This document shows positions 23,587-35,573 of a DNA stretch of 64,000 bases, piece after piece. Position 1 is the first letter of the stretch, and the number at the start of each line of letters is the position of its first letter. Source of the DNA: Anaspis maculata (lineage: Eukaryota; Arthropoda; Insecta; Coleoptera; Scraptiidae); assembly GCA_949128115.1 (NCBI GenBank), contig OX421964.1, forward strand, positions 21,910,892 to 21,974,891, read 5' to 3'. The notes under the pieces are model-generated. The model did no database searches. It was not told where the DNA came from and saw only the letters and a program-made list of their open reading frames with translations. Both the position numbers and the translations under genes were made by a program.

Positions 23587-25482
23587 TGTGGCAGAACGGC
23601 TTAGAATTATAAAATAAAGGGGAATGAAATATTTGGGGATAAAATTAGCATTACGGGCGGTAAAGGAAAGGAAAGAAATTTGGTTGAGGAATGCGAAATA
23701 TATCGATTTTTGCCGGCCAGCATCGGAGTGACACCGGATGCAAGAAAGCATGCAGGCATCGACGTTGGTAGGCCAGAGGGTTGTGACGGGAGACGGGGGT
23801 GTGGTAACAGGAAGGGTCCATGAATAGAGACGGGGGTGAGGAAAGGATTCGGGTGGTAAGAGTCGAGCACGACGGGTGTATTTTGCGGGAAGAAAACTAA
23901 TATTTTTGTAGAAGAATAAATTAAGAAAAGTGCTAAAACACTGTGATAGATTTGTAGTAAATCAGTGACGTGGAAGGAAAACCTTAAGGCAAGTCTGATT
24001 TCTATTGTAATCGAATGCGAATGGTTTAAATAAGGTTGAAGTAATTGTTTTGGTTTAAAAAAATGATAGTAGGTTTTGTTTGATCTTTTGAACAGCCATG
24101 ATAAGCGTCAAGCCGATTTGAATTCTTTGTAATTGCTCTGAGCTTTTAAAATGCGGCCCCTTGTTCTCAGATGACTACCTTCCAGATGCAAGAAAAAGGG
24201 TGAAACCTCAGCAACCCTTTTAAAAGATTTGGCTTCCGACAGAGCATGATTTTGTAGACTCTATTAGCTGAGACAAGCACTAGCAGTATTTATGCAAATC
24301 AAATCTGGGCAAAATCTTGATTACGCGTTATCTTCCCCCATAGAATAAGATATTTAACCCTTTCGCGCGACAAAGAATTTAAAGGCATGAGGCCGAGTTT
24401 CCAAAGAGAAACCCCTTGAGTAATGCTAAGAAAATTCAGTGTCGTTTCGAAACACTTCAAGATAAGAAATGAACGAGACATAAAATCAAATTTGCAGGCT
24501 AATTAATTAGAGGCTCATTGCGATGACTTGTACTCCATATTGTAAATTTGTGTAATGGTATTGAACCTGCATGAAACCGAGCTGCTGGATAAGTCTTCAA
24601 ATTATGAACTATAGCACCAGCTGGATATAAAATCTATGGAATGTCAACACTCAAATTTTATGTAAATTATTTGATCAATAATTAAAATAATGGCTATAAA
24701 TTCGAAAGATCAAGACAAAACTCGGTGAACAACAATCTCTCTCTAAGTACAATTAAACCGTAAAGATTTCTCTTCGTACCAGGGTGAATGGGCGAAAGGG
24801 AAGAAAGGGTTGAATTGAAAACTGGACAAAGGATTATTGAATTATGCAGGGAATTAAACTCAAGTGTACTAGGAAATGGCTTCACTTATAATTCTGAAAA
24901 TTGGGAAGAATGAGAATGGAATTAATTCGCAAGGGTTGAACAAATTCATCGTAGGATTGCACACGGTATTAGGATGTACTTTTCTTTCAGAAACCGAATG
25001 TAAACTGAATTAAACAATTCCGAACGCTAGCTGAATGTCAGCACGTCAGGAAATTATAAAATGAATAATTAAGGTGAATTTAATTAAGTTGGCGATGATT
25101 GATTAATTTGTAATAAAGAAGAGGTGTGGTTAAATGACTTTGTTTATTTTTCAATATTTATTCAATTCATTCCCTTTAAAACGAACGTGAGGTTACTACT
25201 AGAGTAGGCTTGAGGTATTAGCACGACGTGAAGCTGAGGTAGGTGTAATCGGGTTAAATAACTTAGGTAAAGGTAAAATAAAATCTACGGCACAACGAAA
25301 TACGACTTAGGGTAATTAGACGCATCACAGCTTAATTAAATTAATGTAGGGAAAGGGGGTCTCACAAAAAAGGGGCCAGTGACGAGGATTATTACAAAAT
25401 AGTTGTCGTGATGACCAGAATCTTACAAATGGTGCTCGGTGACCAGAAATTTACAGTTGGTCGTCATGACCAGGATGTTACA
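23587..25482 (+). repeat. 3' LTR of the Gag-only element
   Basis: This is a copy of 19266-21161 with the same length and virtually the same sequence. A visible difference is GACCAGAAAT in place of GACCAGGAAT near the 3' end. It is followed by ACAT, matching the bases before the 5' LTR. Confidence 0.9.
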
Positions 25483-25526
25483 ACATATTGTGTTGCAAAA
25501 TACGAGTACTTTCTCAGTTTTAAGCC

Positions 25527-25671
25527 TGAGTGTCACGATACTATTTTCGTACTATTTTGATGCTATAAATATATGATTAGAAACGACAAATTCAGAAATT
25601 CCCTAGCAACCTAGTCTCTTGTCCTAGATTTCTAGAATGAAAATATGACGAAAATAGTACAGTGACACTCA
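25527..25671. mobile_element. Small MITE with ~24-bp inverted ends
   Basis: The ends GAGTGTCACGATACTATTT and TAGTACAGTGACACTC form imperfect terminal inverted repeats around ~95 bp of AT-rich DNA. No target duplication could be fixed. It lies between the 3' LTR and the right inverted arm, so it belongs to the interior of the element that the LTR retrotransposon interrupted. Confidence 0.55.
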
Positions 25672-25734
25672 CGACTTTAATTTTGCCAAACAAGAAACTT
25701 TATACATAACAAAGCGTTCATCCGCGGAGTTACA

Positions 25735-26718
25735 TTTCCAACAATAGTTACCAGACGTTCAACAAAGCACGCAATTTTTTCAAATCATTCAATCATATTT
25801 CATGATCAATTGAACAATGACCGCAACGTCGTGACAGTTTGACCACATATGCGACGCGTCACTAGTTATGTACCCCAACTTTGATAGCGCTCCGCAGCTA
25901 AGTCGACAAAGATGCACACATGTCATCACGGCATTTTCTATAGATGATTTAATCCTCTACAAGCTAGTTTGTTCAGATTTTCCATATTTATCACGTTTAT
26001 TTCAGTATTCAATGAGGAAGCTGGGAGTGCAAATCGCTATTTTCCAACTTTTTCTTTTCTTTTTCTTAGATTTCCCGGAACGGTGTGAAATGAAACTTTG
26101 GTTTTTTAGATCCAGTTTTTCATCCTCTACATGGTCATAGTTTTTTCATCGAGTCTAGGGTTTTTGTAAGTTTTCCAGAAGAACCACTTTATCAACAGGA
26201 TTGTCACGCAACTTCGAACGTGGTTCACGGCTGAACTAGAAGTGATAATAATTGGCCTTGAAGATTTTCTAGTGAAGCATTCAATTCTCTACAACTTTGT
26301 CGCTCACAATTTTTTGATATCTCTTGTCGTTCTCACAGCATCCAAGAAGGAAGGTCACGTGGACAGTTTTTCCATTTCACTAGACCGGCGCCGAACTTTG
26401 ACTGCGATAAACGGCTAAACCAAAGAAGTTGGACATATGCCTTCAGGGACTTTTTTGTAGATTATTGAATTCTCTACAACTTTGTCCCTGACAGTTTTCA
26501 CACATCTCTTAGCGTTCTCTCACCGTTTCAAAAGAAAGATCGCGGCGCATGTTTTTCCATTTTCTCCATTTTTTTTTCCATGGTTCCCGGGGTGACTGGA
26601 AATGGAGGTTTAGTTTTTCTTATTCAGTTTTCCATTCTCTACATCGCCATATTTTTTTCATCCTGCCCCTAATTTGTTCCAACTTTGGCCTAAAAATCGC
26701 CTCATTTTACTGGACTAA
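25735..26718. repeat. Right arm of the long-range inverted repeat
   Basis: The inverted partner of 17930-18900 ends at ATTTTACTGGACTA. Small indels and substitutions are scattered, so the arms have diverged more than the LTRs of the element lying between them. The inverted structure therefore predates the LTR insertion. Confidence 0.8.
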
Positions 26719-26844
26719 TTGTAGCGAAAGAAGGTCTTGACATTGGAAATATGTCAATTCAGTTCCATAATGGCTTCATGTTAGGAGTCGCCAGCGCCAA
26801 AGATTCAAAGCTTTTTGCAATGGTTGATTGGTCAACCACCCATG

Positions 26845-28427
26845 TCACGACTCAAAAAGTCGCGCCAACGGAAATTCTTTTATTTTGTTATTTTGATTAA
26901 AATTGGTTCCGCTAGATGGAAATGGCTGTCCGCAGGCGTAGGTAAATAGGTACTCTTGCCGCGCGAGTTTTAGGTTTGAACAAAAAGACAAAAAGGGAGA
27001 TAAGACTTTTTACCATTCTGGCGTCAGGTGAAATTACGAATGTGCATGGTGCCAACTCTTATGAGGATATAAGTAATTTCACCGAGTTCATTACTCCAAA
27101 CAATCAATTTGGTTGTGTCGAAATTGTGCCGTTGTGACGGAGGGATCGTTTGGAGTGTCCAATTAATTTGGGATTTGAATACGTCGATTCAGCGTGAGTG
27201 AAAATGTTTTGTCTCTTGACAACAATTCTCGTCAAAATTAATATTCTTTGCAGGCCTTTCTTCGGAAATACAAATACCTACCGTTTTGTGATCGCTATTG
27301 TTGTTAGCGGAAATTATTGTGTGTTGGCGAGACCCTTTTTGAAAGGTTAGTGCTTATTCGTTCAAACTTAAAAAGAGAAAGTTATCAGTTCTCAATTTTC
27401 TCCTGAGTCGCCGAGGGATTTCCATTTATTGATGGAGAATGTATATTTTTTTAGGGTTCTCCGGCCTAGTTGTTCCCCAGCCCAGCTTTCCGGCAGATTT
27501 TTGCCGCTGGAGTTGTCGAAAATTGCAAAATTCTCGAAGTGGTTTTTGCCACCCTTGGAGCTGTGAAGGGAGATAGGAACGCCGAAAGGCCTGGAAACTG
27601 TTGCTGTCTTCTTCCTTCATACCACCTACCTGCTTTACTACCCGTCATCCATCATCGAGTATCGGCAATTGTCATCGATTGACGACGAATTTACGAGGGA
27701 CGTCTTTTGTCACCTGGAGGATTTGTGACCGCCTTTTTTTTGTCAACTGCCAGATAAGCCCTACTTTTAGTTATTTTCAATTTATTATTTGCGCGCAATT
27801 TAATTGTTATCGTAACTGCGTATTTATTTGCGCTGAACTTTGAGCGACGTGTACACGGCCGGTCGGAAGGAAACGCGATAAATTTTACCGGTTATCGTAG
27901 CGGTTATCGTAGCCATTTTTAAATTTGAACACGCTGTACTTACGATAAAAACGGCGCAGAGGACAGGCTTTTTGGTAGTTTTAGAACGGTTCCATTGGAC
28001 CTAGGCGACCTCCATTATTTTTATTATTTTTCTTTTATTCTTTCTTCAAAAGAATAATCTTTACGATACGTCCATTTTGCTAATTTTTTTTTGTTATTCA
28101 TTTATTGATTGCCTGATTTAATTTAAAACCTACATTTTTTCCCTTTTCAATATTATCATTACATTCTTCTTTAATAATAATCTATTTAAACGTATTTTTC
28201 CTAGTTCTTTTAAATTATTTTCCATTCCTTGTGCGACAGCCCAGTGAGATTTGATTTGAAACTTTTGAAGCTTTCCGTTTTTGAGCTTCGTGGAGAAAAA
28301 AAGCGGTGGCGCCTATTTTCCCTTCTAAATAAAACAAAAAAAAAGGGAATCAGTCAGTATAAGACCCACCCCCAAACCCTGACTAACCGGAGCAACACAG
28401 TCCACCTCGAATTGGGTGTGACACCCA
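26845..28427 (+). other. Possible LTR-like sequence
   Basis: The stretch starts TGTCACGACTCAAAAAG and is followed at 28414-28430 by TTGGGTGTGACACCC, which could serve as a primer-binding site. A frame starting MAPTRSVAKL opens downstream at 28481. No second copy is in the window, so LTR status cannot be confirmed. An apparent GTGAGT...TTTGCAG pair at 27192-27254 may be coincidental. Otherwise I see no gene here. Confidence 0.25.
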
Positions 28428-28480
28428 TAGTAGTAAGATGAAGTGATAATCAGTGATAATTAAGATATAGTGATAGTGAT

Positions 28481-29560
28481 ATGGCGCCGACACGCTCTGT
28501 CGCTAAATTAGACACTTCTGCGCACTCCTCTGAGACATCGGTAACGTTGATATAGGGAGCAGTGAATGGTACAGTGAATAGTACCGTATGATCAAAAACT
28601 TTCCTCCTCTAGGGAGGCTGTGGCCTGGCCAAAATCAGCCTCAGACCACAGCCTGCCTAGAGAAAGAAAGTTTTTGATCATACAATACCATGAAAGAGAT
28701 GATGGTGAAGCTGACTAATTTTGAAGCGAGTTTTGACGTTCTTTAAAAAAAAAGAGATACTGGCATCACAAAAGGAGCAATATCGAAGCTTCAGCAAGAA
28801 TGATGACGATACAAGACGGACCACCAGCAGCGATAGCAGTGCAATCCCAAAAACCAGACGAGAATAGAAATCCACCCATTATCTTCAATTGCACCAAATC
28901 ACCATGACAGAAAAGGAAAACGGAATACTGCGAAAAGCTCAGATATGATCACTGGGAGTGTTGAAAGAAAATAATATATAAGTATCAAAAGAGAAAACAT
29001 GAAAGTGCAAAAAAGAGGTGGGAGAAAAGAGAATAAATTTGATGATTCAGGTCCTTTCTCCACAAGATTTTATTTTTCTTTGGGAGAAAGAACCTTAATT
29101 ATCAAATTTCTCTTCAAACAAGAACTTCTGCATGGATAACCAAAGAATGCGAGGAGAAGAAACAATAAAGATCGATAAAGAAGAGTATTCCTAAACCAAA
29201 AACCATAAAGTCAGCTCCTAAAGATGTGGGAAAAAAACGGTGAGAAAAACGCTAAAGCAAATGCCATCCTCAACTATCACCTCAGATGATTAGGCTCAAG
29301 AAAAGTGCAAATTTTGCAATTCGTAAGAATTTTCCCCTATAGTGAGGTCGAACAATACGATACTGTTTCTTGCGCCTCACCAGCGGTCTCGCTCAAAAAA
29401 CATCATGTGAGAAATATATTCGGAGAGAGCTTTAAAGAAAGTTCCAAGGAGATAGGAGGAGACAAGAGGTTGTGGAACCAGAGGCGGAAACACTCATCAC
29501 CAAAGGACTGTGTTGTTGATGTGCCAACAACCTCAACTTCAGTATGACGGGAATGTATAA
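28481..29560 (+). other. Eroded Gag-like coding remnant
   Basis: A start at 28481 (MAPTRSVAKLDTSAH) runs 24 codons to a stop. After the hairpin element at 28581-28688, the strand continues with MKEMMVKLTNFEASFDVL and a long charged, helix-like region in several frames. A cysteine-containing CKFCN is near 29310. The order fits a decayed LTR-element Gag, but no decisive motif is intact. Confidence 0.3.
28581..28688. mobile_element. ~108-bp hairpin MITE, copy 1
   Basis: GTATGATCAAAAACTTTCC and its complement close a stem of about 38 bp with a ~20-bp loop containing GGCCAAAATCAGCC. It sits inside the Gag-like remnant. A second copy is at 33676-33800 with the same loop motif. A transcript across it would fold into one long hairpin. 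Confidence 0.75.
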
Positions 29561-29615
29561 AAACGAAGTTTGAGCACATACTTCGTTTTATACGTAATGC
29601 CCATTGTATCACATG

Positions 29616-31085
29616 TAGTGCAAGCGGTACACACCTAAAAACACATCGATACTGCATTTTGGAGTGCAGTAACGAGATTTGGTATGGGCATACTTTATAC
29701 CAAGACAAGCGATTTGACCTGCAGCACTCGATATTTTGTCCCTTAGGGGGCCAATGGGGGCCCTCCAGATTTTCAAGATGCAAGAACTTTCACATGACGA
29801 TCATTGAGTATTGTCATGTATGTCATAAGTGAAGCTTACGGGTCTATTGAAAATATTTTCATCAATTGTCGTTGTGTCCGATTCTACTTCACAATTGAAG
29901 AAAAATTTCTTTGGCAAAGGTCAAAAAAAAACTGTTTTTATTTTTTCTTCTATGCAAGGAGACGATAAATTCATATGTTCTGTTGCGTTCCCAACTAAAT
30001 CGCATTCCATGAACTTATTTATAAAGAAATTTTTCTTGTAATGGTATTTTTCAAAGAAGTGGTGACCTCTTCAGTACCTCTTTTCCAAGAGCATTTCTTT
30101 CTATGTCCCCACTGGATAACACTCGTAATTTTTGCAGGAATGGAGACCTCGAACTCTTTTCCTGGTGGTTGCAAAGCAACATGACTCTAAAACGCCCAAG
30201 GGAGCCAAAAAAAATTTTTTTCTGCTGGGCCGTCCAACTTACGATATTTTGATTTTATAGTAGGAGAGACGCGGACCAGTATTCAATCCAAGCTGCAGGC
30301 ACAGGCGATTTGGTTTCAACATAAAATATTCTTCCATGACGTGATTTATTGCAGAACAACAAAACGCAGAGTCGTTAGGTGTAAGTAGGTATATTTTCCG
30401 GCAGAACTTATTCGCCAAGACTAGATCTTATTTATTTGCGCGTCTCCCCTACTACAAAATCAACACGCCAAAAATTTGACGGCCCAGCAGAAAAAAAAAG
30501 TTTTAGGGCTCTCTTGTATGTTTTGAAGCCATGTTGCATGGAAATTACTAAGAAAAGAGTTCAAGCTTCTCATATCAGCAAAAATCGACAGTCTTATCCA
30601 CTGGGAACATTGAAAAAAATGCTGTTGAAAAAAGTGTACTGAAGAGGTCACCTCTTCTTGGGAAAATGATATTGCGAAAAAATTGTCTTCATATTTGGGC
30701 TTACGGAACGCGATTTAGTTGGGAACGCCACAAAACATATGAATTTATCGTTTCCTTGCACAGCAGAAAAAATAAAAACAGTTTTTTTGACCTCTGCGGA
30801 AGAATTTTTTTTCAAATGTGAAGAATGAATCAGACACGACGACATTTGACGAAAATATTTTCAATAGACCCGTAAGCTTCACTTATGACATACATGACGA
30901 TACTCAATGATCATTTTGTGAAAGTTCTTGCATCTTGAAAATTTGGAGGGCCCCCATTGGCCCCCTAAGGGACGAAATATCGAGTGCTGCAGGTCAAATC
31001 GCTTGTCTTGGTATAAAGTACGCCCATGCAAAATCTCGTTACTGCACTTCAAAATGCGGTATGCTTCTGCGTACCGCTCCCACTA
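29616..31085. mobile_element. Long foldback element, TAGTG ends
   Basis: Arms 29616-30273 and 30438-31085 are inverted copies around a ~165-bp loop. Ends read TAGTGCAAGCGGTAC and TAGTGGGAGCGGTAC (inward), and ATG borders both sides, a possible 3-bp duplication. Inside each arm lies GATTTGACCTGCAGCACT followed by GTCCCTTAGGGG or GTCCCCTAAGG-like sequence, a block also present in the elements at 31475 and 61933. It has no coding motif. A three-base duplication and TIR length would fit a PIF/Harbinger-type origin, as an inference. Confidence 0.75.
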
Positions 31086-31089
31086 ATGG

Positions 31090-31470
31090 TTCGGGATCCA
31101 CATTCCAAGGTCTCTGGACTTCTCAACCATGGTCTAGGAAAATTCAGAGGTACTTTGACTAAATGGAGTAAAACTCTGCACCGTTCAAGGATTATAAAAC
31201 CGAACCTCTTCAGGACTTCAGGGGCAAATTCTGAGGGTCACTACGTTGAGAGTAAGCTCCATCAGTAGCGATGGATCTGCTGAATCAGCAGAAGTTTAGC
31301 TTCAGAGACCTTCAGGAACCTTCCCTGGATAACCGCCATCCGATCGATGTACTAGGCATGATATGGAGGCCAAATAGAGAAGGTATAACCCAGGAGGGAC
31401 AGTGCTAGAGCTTTTCGCAACAAGACAAGTCCTTTGAGTTCAAGACAATGAAGCCTAGGGCCCTGTTTTT
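31090..31470 (+). other. Spacer with short coding-like frame
   Basis: Between two foldback elements, a plus-strand frame at about 31271-31370 reads DLLNQQKFSFRDLQEPSLDN and continues to a VLGMIWRPNRE stretch. It faintly recalls the RT region of BEL/Pao-type polyproteins, where a short VLG-x-x-W block occurs. It is interrupted soon after. Too little remains for a firm call. Confidence 0.25.
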
Positions 31471-31474
31471 ATTA

Positions 31475-33178
31475 TAGTGGACGTGGAAGAAAAAAACAAG
31501 TTGCAAATGATGATAAAGGCAAACCACTTTGCAGGATCGTAACTAAGACTTGAATGAAGGATTTGACCCGCAGTGCTTTCATTTTCGTCCCTCAGGATTT
31601 GAATGGCGCCCCTTTTTCAAAATGGCGGATTTGATCTAGGGGCAGAAGGTATCGAATAGCCTGGTGATGTCCAGCTGCGTTAAAATATATGGAGCTATGT
31701 CTTGATCGGTTTCTGGGACATCAAACACTTTTTAAAAAAATAGTGGAACATTGACAACTGTCGCAGGCAAATTTGGTGGAGGCGCCAAAATGAATTTAGT
31801 ACGGTCACAAGAAAATTGCTATAACATTTTTATTTTTCAACCGATTTTAACACAAGGTATCTCATTTTGTAGAAAAGTAAATTCTTCTTGTTATCTTCTA
31901 CCTTCCATAAAAAAAGACATTGAGGAATGTTGAAGAAAAAGATAAAAATAATTTGGAAAAAAAAAAAAATTCTTTTATTTTCATGAAAATTGCCTCATTT
32001 GTAGATTTTAATGTGCCCTTTCTGAATTTGCACTTTTCTGATTTATATCTTTGCAGTGCGTACCGCCATGTTGAAAAAATGATATCCGAGAAGAAGTTTT
32101 TGACAATATCTAAATTCAAGTCCATGCGAGATCAAGATGTTTATATACGTATGAAAGAACATTCAATTCTCCACGTTTTGACACCTGAACCATTTCCGTC
32201 CGATTCGGGGTTCCTGAGCTAGAGCTTCCGGAAATATCAATTTTGGGTGTTGAATAGTGACCGCGCCTACCGGATTTCACCACTGGATCATCACCATGTC
32301 CCAATCAAGTTACCCATCAATGACGCGTCGTCATTTATCTCGAATCATAAACATTGGTGGACCTGGCACAGCCCCAAAAGGTGATTTTTAATTTTTTTGG
32401 AACCGAAAATTGATACTTCCAGAAGGTCTAGCTCAAGAACCGTGAGTCGCACAGAGCTGGTTCAGATGTCAAACTGTGAAGGATTGAATATGCTTTCATA
32501 TGATTGAAAACATTTCAATGTCACAAGGGCCAAAACTTAGATATTGTCAAAAACTTCTTTTCAGACATCATTTTTTCAATATGACGGCGCGTACTGCAAA
32601 GATATAGATCGGAAAAGTGCAAATTTAGAAAGGGCACATCAAAGTCTACAAATAGGGCAAATTGCATGAAAATGAAAAAAGTTGAATTTTTTTTTTCAAC
32701 ATTCCTCAACGTCCTTTTTCAATGGAAGGTATAAAGTAACAAAAGGAATTGACTTTTTCACAGAATGGATTGTTTTGTGTTAAAATCCGTTGGAAAATAA
32801 AAATGTTACAGCAATTCAATTTAGCAATTTTCTTATGACAGTACTAAATTCCTTCTGGCGCCTCCACCAAATTTGCCTGCGGTAGGTGGCAATGTTCCAC
32901 CATTTCTTTAATTAGTGCTTGATGTCCCAGAATTCGATTGAGACATAGCCTCATATATTTCTTCTAAGCTGGACATCACCAGGCTATTCGATACCTTTTG
33001 CCCCTAGATAATATCCACCATTTTGAAAAAGGAGCGCTATTCAAATCCTAAGGGACGAAAAGAAAAGCACTGCAGGTCAAATCGTTTATTTAGGTCTCAG
33101 TTGTAACCCTGCCAAGTGGTTTGCCTTTATCATCATTTGCAACTTATATTCCCTATTTCGGTTGTACCACGTCCACTA
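31475..33178. mobile_element. Long foldback element, TTA target duplication
   Basis: The ends TAGTGGACGTGG and its complement are bordered by TTA on both sides. Arms of about 770 bp (31475-32245, 32407-33178) surround a ~160-bp loop. The arms share the GATTTGACC(C/T)GCAGTGCT block with two other elements in the window. A 3-bp TTA duplication is characteristic of PIF/Harbinger elements. There is no transposase, so this is a non-autonomous derivative. Confidence 0.8.
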
Positions 33179-33199
33179 TTATATAATTATGTAGTTATT

Positions 33200-33662
33200 C
33201 TCTCTCTATATGCTGAGAAAATGACCAAACGGAGTCGAAGAGTACGCCTGAATCACGGATCAAATCATGCGTATATCCAAGTTCGGAGCAAGGTCATTGC
33301 CAGAATACCAATCTGTCAAGGTTTTCATGTAGGCTCAAGCAATCGCTGATGGATCCCATCTTAGCAAGGAGCTTGAGTTCATCAGCATACAAAAGAAAGG
33401 GAATTGTCGAAGAGCTCAGTGTAATTGTTGATGAAGATGTTGAACAAGCAAAGTCAAAAGACAGTGCCCTAAAACACCCTAGAGGAATATATCAAAAGCC
33501 TTAGAGCCATGACCAGCAAAGCGAACGAATTGCCCTTGCTGCCCCAAATATGTGCTGAAGAGGACCAACTATGGATTGGAAAACCCGGAAACGTCCAGCA
33601 TGTGCGTAACGATGTTGTGGTCTATAACGTCGGAGACTTTAGTGAAAGCTGTATAAATCATA
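33200..33662 (-). pseudogene. Jockey/CR1-like reverse transcriptase fragment
   Basis: Read on the minus strand from 33662, the frames give AFTKVSDVIDHNIVTHML (metal-binding block A region), QFVRFAGHGSK, then CLFNIFINNYTELF. These are followed by YADELKLLAKMGSISDC with the catalytic YADD altered to YADE, and then SLHENLDRLVFW. This is the order of palm and thumb blocks of Jockey/CR1-type RTs. Frameshifts and a stop near 33290 break it. The fragment is trapped between a foldback element and a hairpin MITE. Confidence 0.8.
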
Positions 33663-33675
33663 AATCACGTAAGTA

Positions 33676-33800
33676 CCGTGTATAATCAAAATCTTTCCTC
33701 CTCTGGGCAGGCTGTGACCTGGCCAAAATCAGCCTTGTTTGCCTGCCAGTGACAAGACCACAGCCTGTCTAGAAAAGGAGAGTTTTTGATCATAGGGTAT
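33676..33800. mobile_element. Hairpin MITE, copy 2
   Basis: GTATAATCAAAATCTTTCC at the left and GAGTTTTTGATCATA at the right form the same stem as the 28581 copy, with the conserved CTGGCCAAAATCAGCC at the loop edge. The loop is about 20 bp longer. Both copies are preceded by GTACCGT. Divergence between them shows they are independent insertions. Confidence 0.75.
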
Positions 33801-35334
33801 AATAGCAATGGGCCGCTAGTTAGTGATATCACCATCACCCCTTTCACTCTACTCAAGAACTGAGTACAACCTGGAATCCCTCCATATGAAGGAGCGAACG
33901 AGCCACATAAAACAGCATGAGCTGTATAGCTAATTTGAAACTGGATTCCGCGCGAGGATGATGTGTGGCGTCCTCTTTGACCCACCGACTGTTCTTTGTG
34001 GCCAAATCCATGCCGACTGCAGTTTGCTATTGCATCAAGAGACGATCCCTCTCCCTACAGTTTACTTCATCAATATTTCGCAGACTACAATTTGTTTAGT
34101 GATGTTTCGCAGCTGGGCTTAGCGAGGCAGAACAATTTTGTTGTCTGCACCAGTCACGTTATTTTCGCACGTGATTGTTCCATATTGAATAAATTGTTCC
34201 GCTTTAAATTCTTGGCACCCCCAAGCAAAATCGCCAATCATGAATCCAGATATTAACGTGCAGCACAAAGAAAAGGGAGTCCCAGAAAACCCCCTTGATA
34301 CAAGAATTTTGCCATTACAATACCTGAAATCCAGAGGAATTGCACCAACTCAAATTAAATCGCACTCGCAGGGCACTAATTGACCGAAATTCTACGTGTT
34401 TACACGTACAAACTTTCCATTGTCGGACCCTCCGAGGCATACCTTTCCCGTTCCACTCGTGCGGCTCCCTCTCTGTGTTCCGGTCATCAGTTCTAATAAC
34501 ATTTGGGATTTGAAGGGCTGATTGCATTTTCTCCGCTGCCGTTCTCCCGTTTCCGAGTGCCGTTGTCTTTCGCAAAATGCACGCAAACAATTTAGAGGAA
34601 GAGTGTTAATTATTCCGCGCGCCAAAACTAATTATGAGGGTCCACTACTATGGGATCGAGACGGACGGAGGGAGAGGAGAGCGTTCTTGGTGTGCAAGGA
34701 GAGACCTAAAAAGGGCCGTGAACCTCGGTCTGATGTTCATTCTCTCTATCGCTTCCTCTGTGTTTCCTCAAAGTGACCTGATTAATCGACCCACTTCGCG
34801 CTTCGGGTGGGCGCTTTAAGAGGCGAACTCCACACGGTTATCGGCACGTTCTCGAGAGAAAGCGGGGAATTTCTTGGAAAATCACGTATACTTGTAGGTG
34901 TCGCCCGGTTCGGTCATTGTTATCGAAACGCGGTAATTTATATGCTTAGGCCTTTACGTACCTAAATGTATAACGAAACTGTCAACAGACCTTTGCAAAA
35001 GCCTCGGTAAAGGTATGTGGGAATAGGCAACCGATTATTATCCCTGATGGTGAACTATTGCAGTTTCCGAAGCTGTATTCACACAGCACACAGGTATATG
35101 TTTAGTATCAATTCCTAGGTTTTTATTTGACACGTTATATCCTTGAGCTCCTACCTACAATAAATTATAACCCAAACCTACTCAGTGAGCACAACATCGT
35201 TATTAGAACGTTTCTTTGAAACCGATAAAAAACCAAACTTGGAAAAGTTTAAAAAATATCATTTAAACTTTTGGTCGACTAGCTGATCGAAATTGGAACA
35301 AAACTTTAGTTTTTGACCAAAAACGTCTTTTTAG
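33801..35334. other. Unassigned stretch with a GC-rich block
   Basis: I recognise no gene or transposon terminus. From about 34390 to 34860 composition is GC-rich and unlike the surrounding AT-rich repeats. Several short frames overlap on both strands there. It could be host non-coding or exonic DNA but has no family motif. Confidence 0.35.
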
Positions 35335-35440
35335 TTATCACTACCTAACTCGATTTAAACGTTTCTCGAGCACCGTCTAATAATGAGTTGACAGTTTGAC
35401 CTGAAAAAGACGTTGAAGTACCAACCATCGTAACATTATC
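35335..35440. repeat. Dispersed repeat, copy 1
   Basis: The block CACTACCTAACTC...CACCGTCTAATAATGAG...GACCTGAAAAAGACGTTG recurs in the same orientation at 45090-45195. On the minus strand this copy is the end of an open frame (35345-35617) with no recognisable domain. The repeated tail may be the 3' end of an unidentified mobile element. Confidence 0.6.
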
Positions 35441-35573
35441 GTGGATTTCACTTAATTGGAGTGATTGGAATATCCACGATTGGAGAGGTAAAGGCGAAGG
35501 CTTGTTTGAAATATTAGCACATTTATTACAATTTCCTACCAGTAGGTACTCACGCGACGTCAGAGCAGAAATA

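Larger units (their letters stand above)
19266..25482 (+). mobile_element. Gag-only LTR retrotransposon, near-identical LTRs
   Basis: Two direct repeats of 1,896 bp (19266-21161 and 23587-25482) begin TGTGGCAGAACGGC and end GACCAGGATGTTACA. They are separated by a 2.4-kb internal region. The sequence ACAT precedes the left LTR and follows the right one, consistent with a 4-bp target duplication. The LTRs have no net length difference, and I noticed a single clear substitution, near the 3' end (25447), so the insertion is recent. The internal region holds one Gag frame and no protease, RT, RNase H or integrase, so mobility would depend on another element. It interrupts the older inverted-repeat element. 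Confidence 0.9.

Noticed and set aside
27192..27254. 63-bp intron bounded by GTGAGT and TTTGCAG
   Set aside because: Flanking sequence has no recognisable coding frame continuing across it; the splice words may be coincidental.
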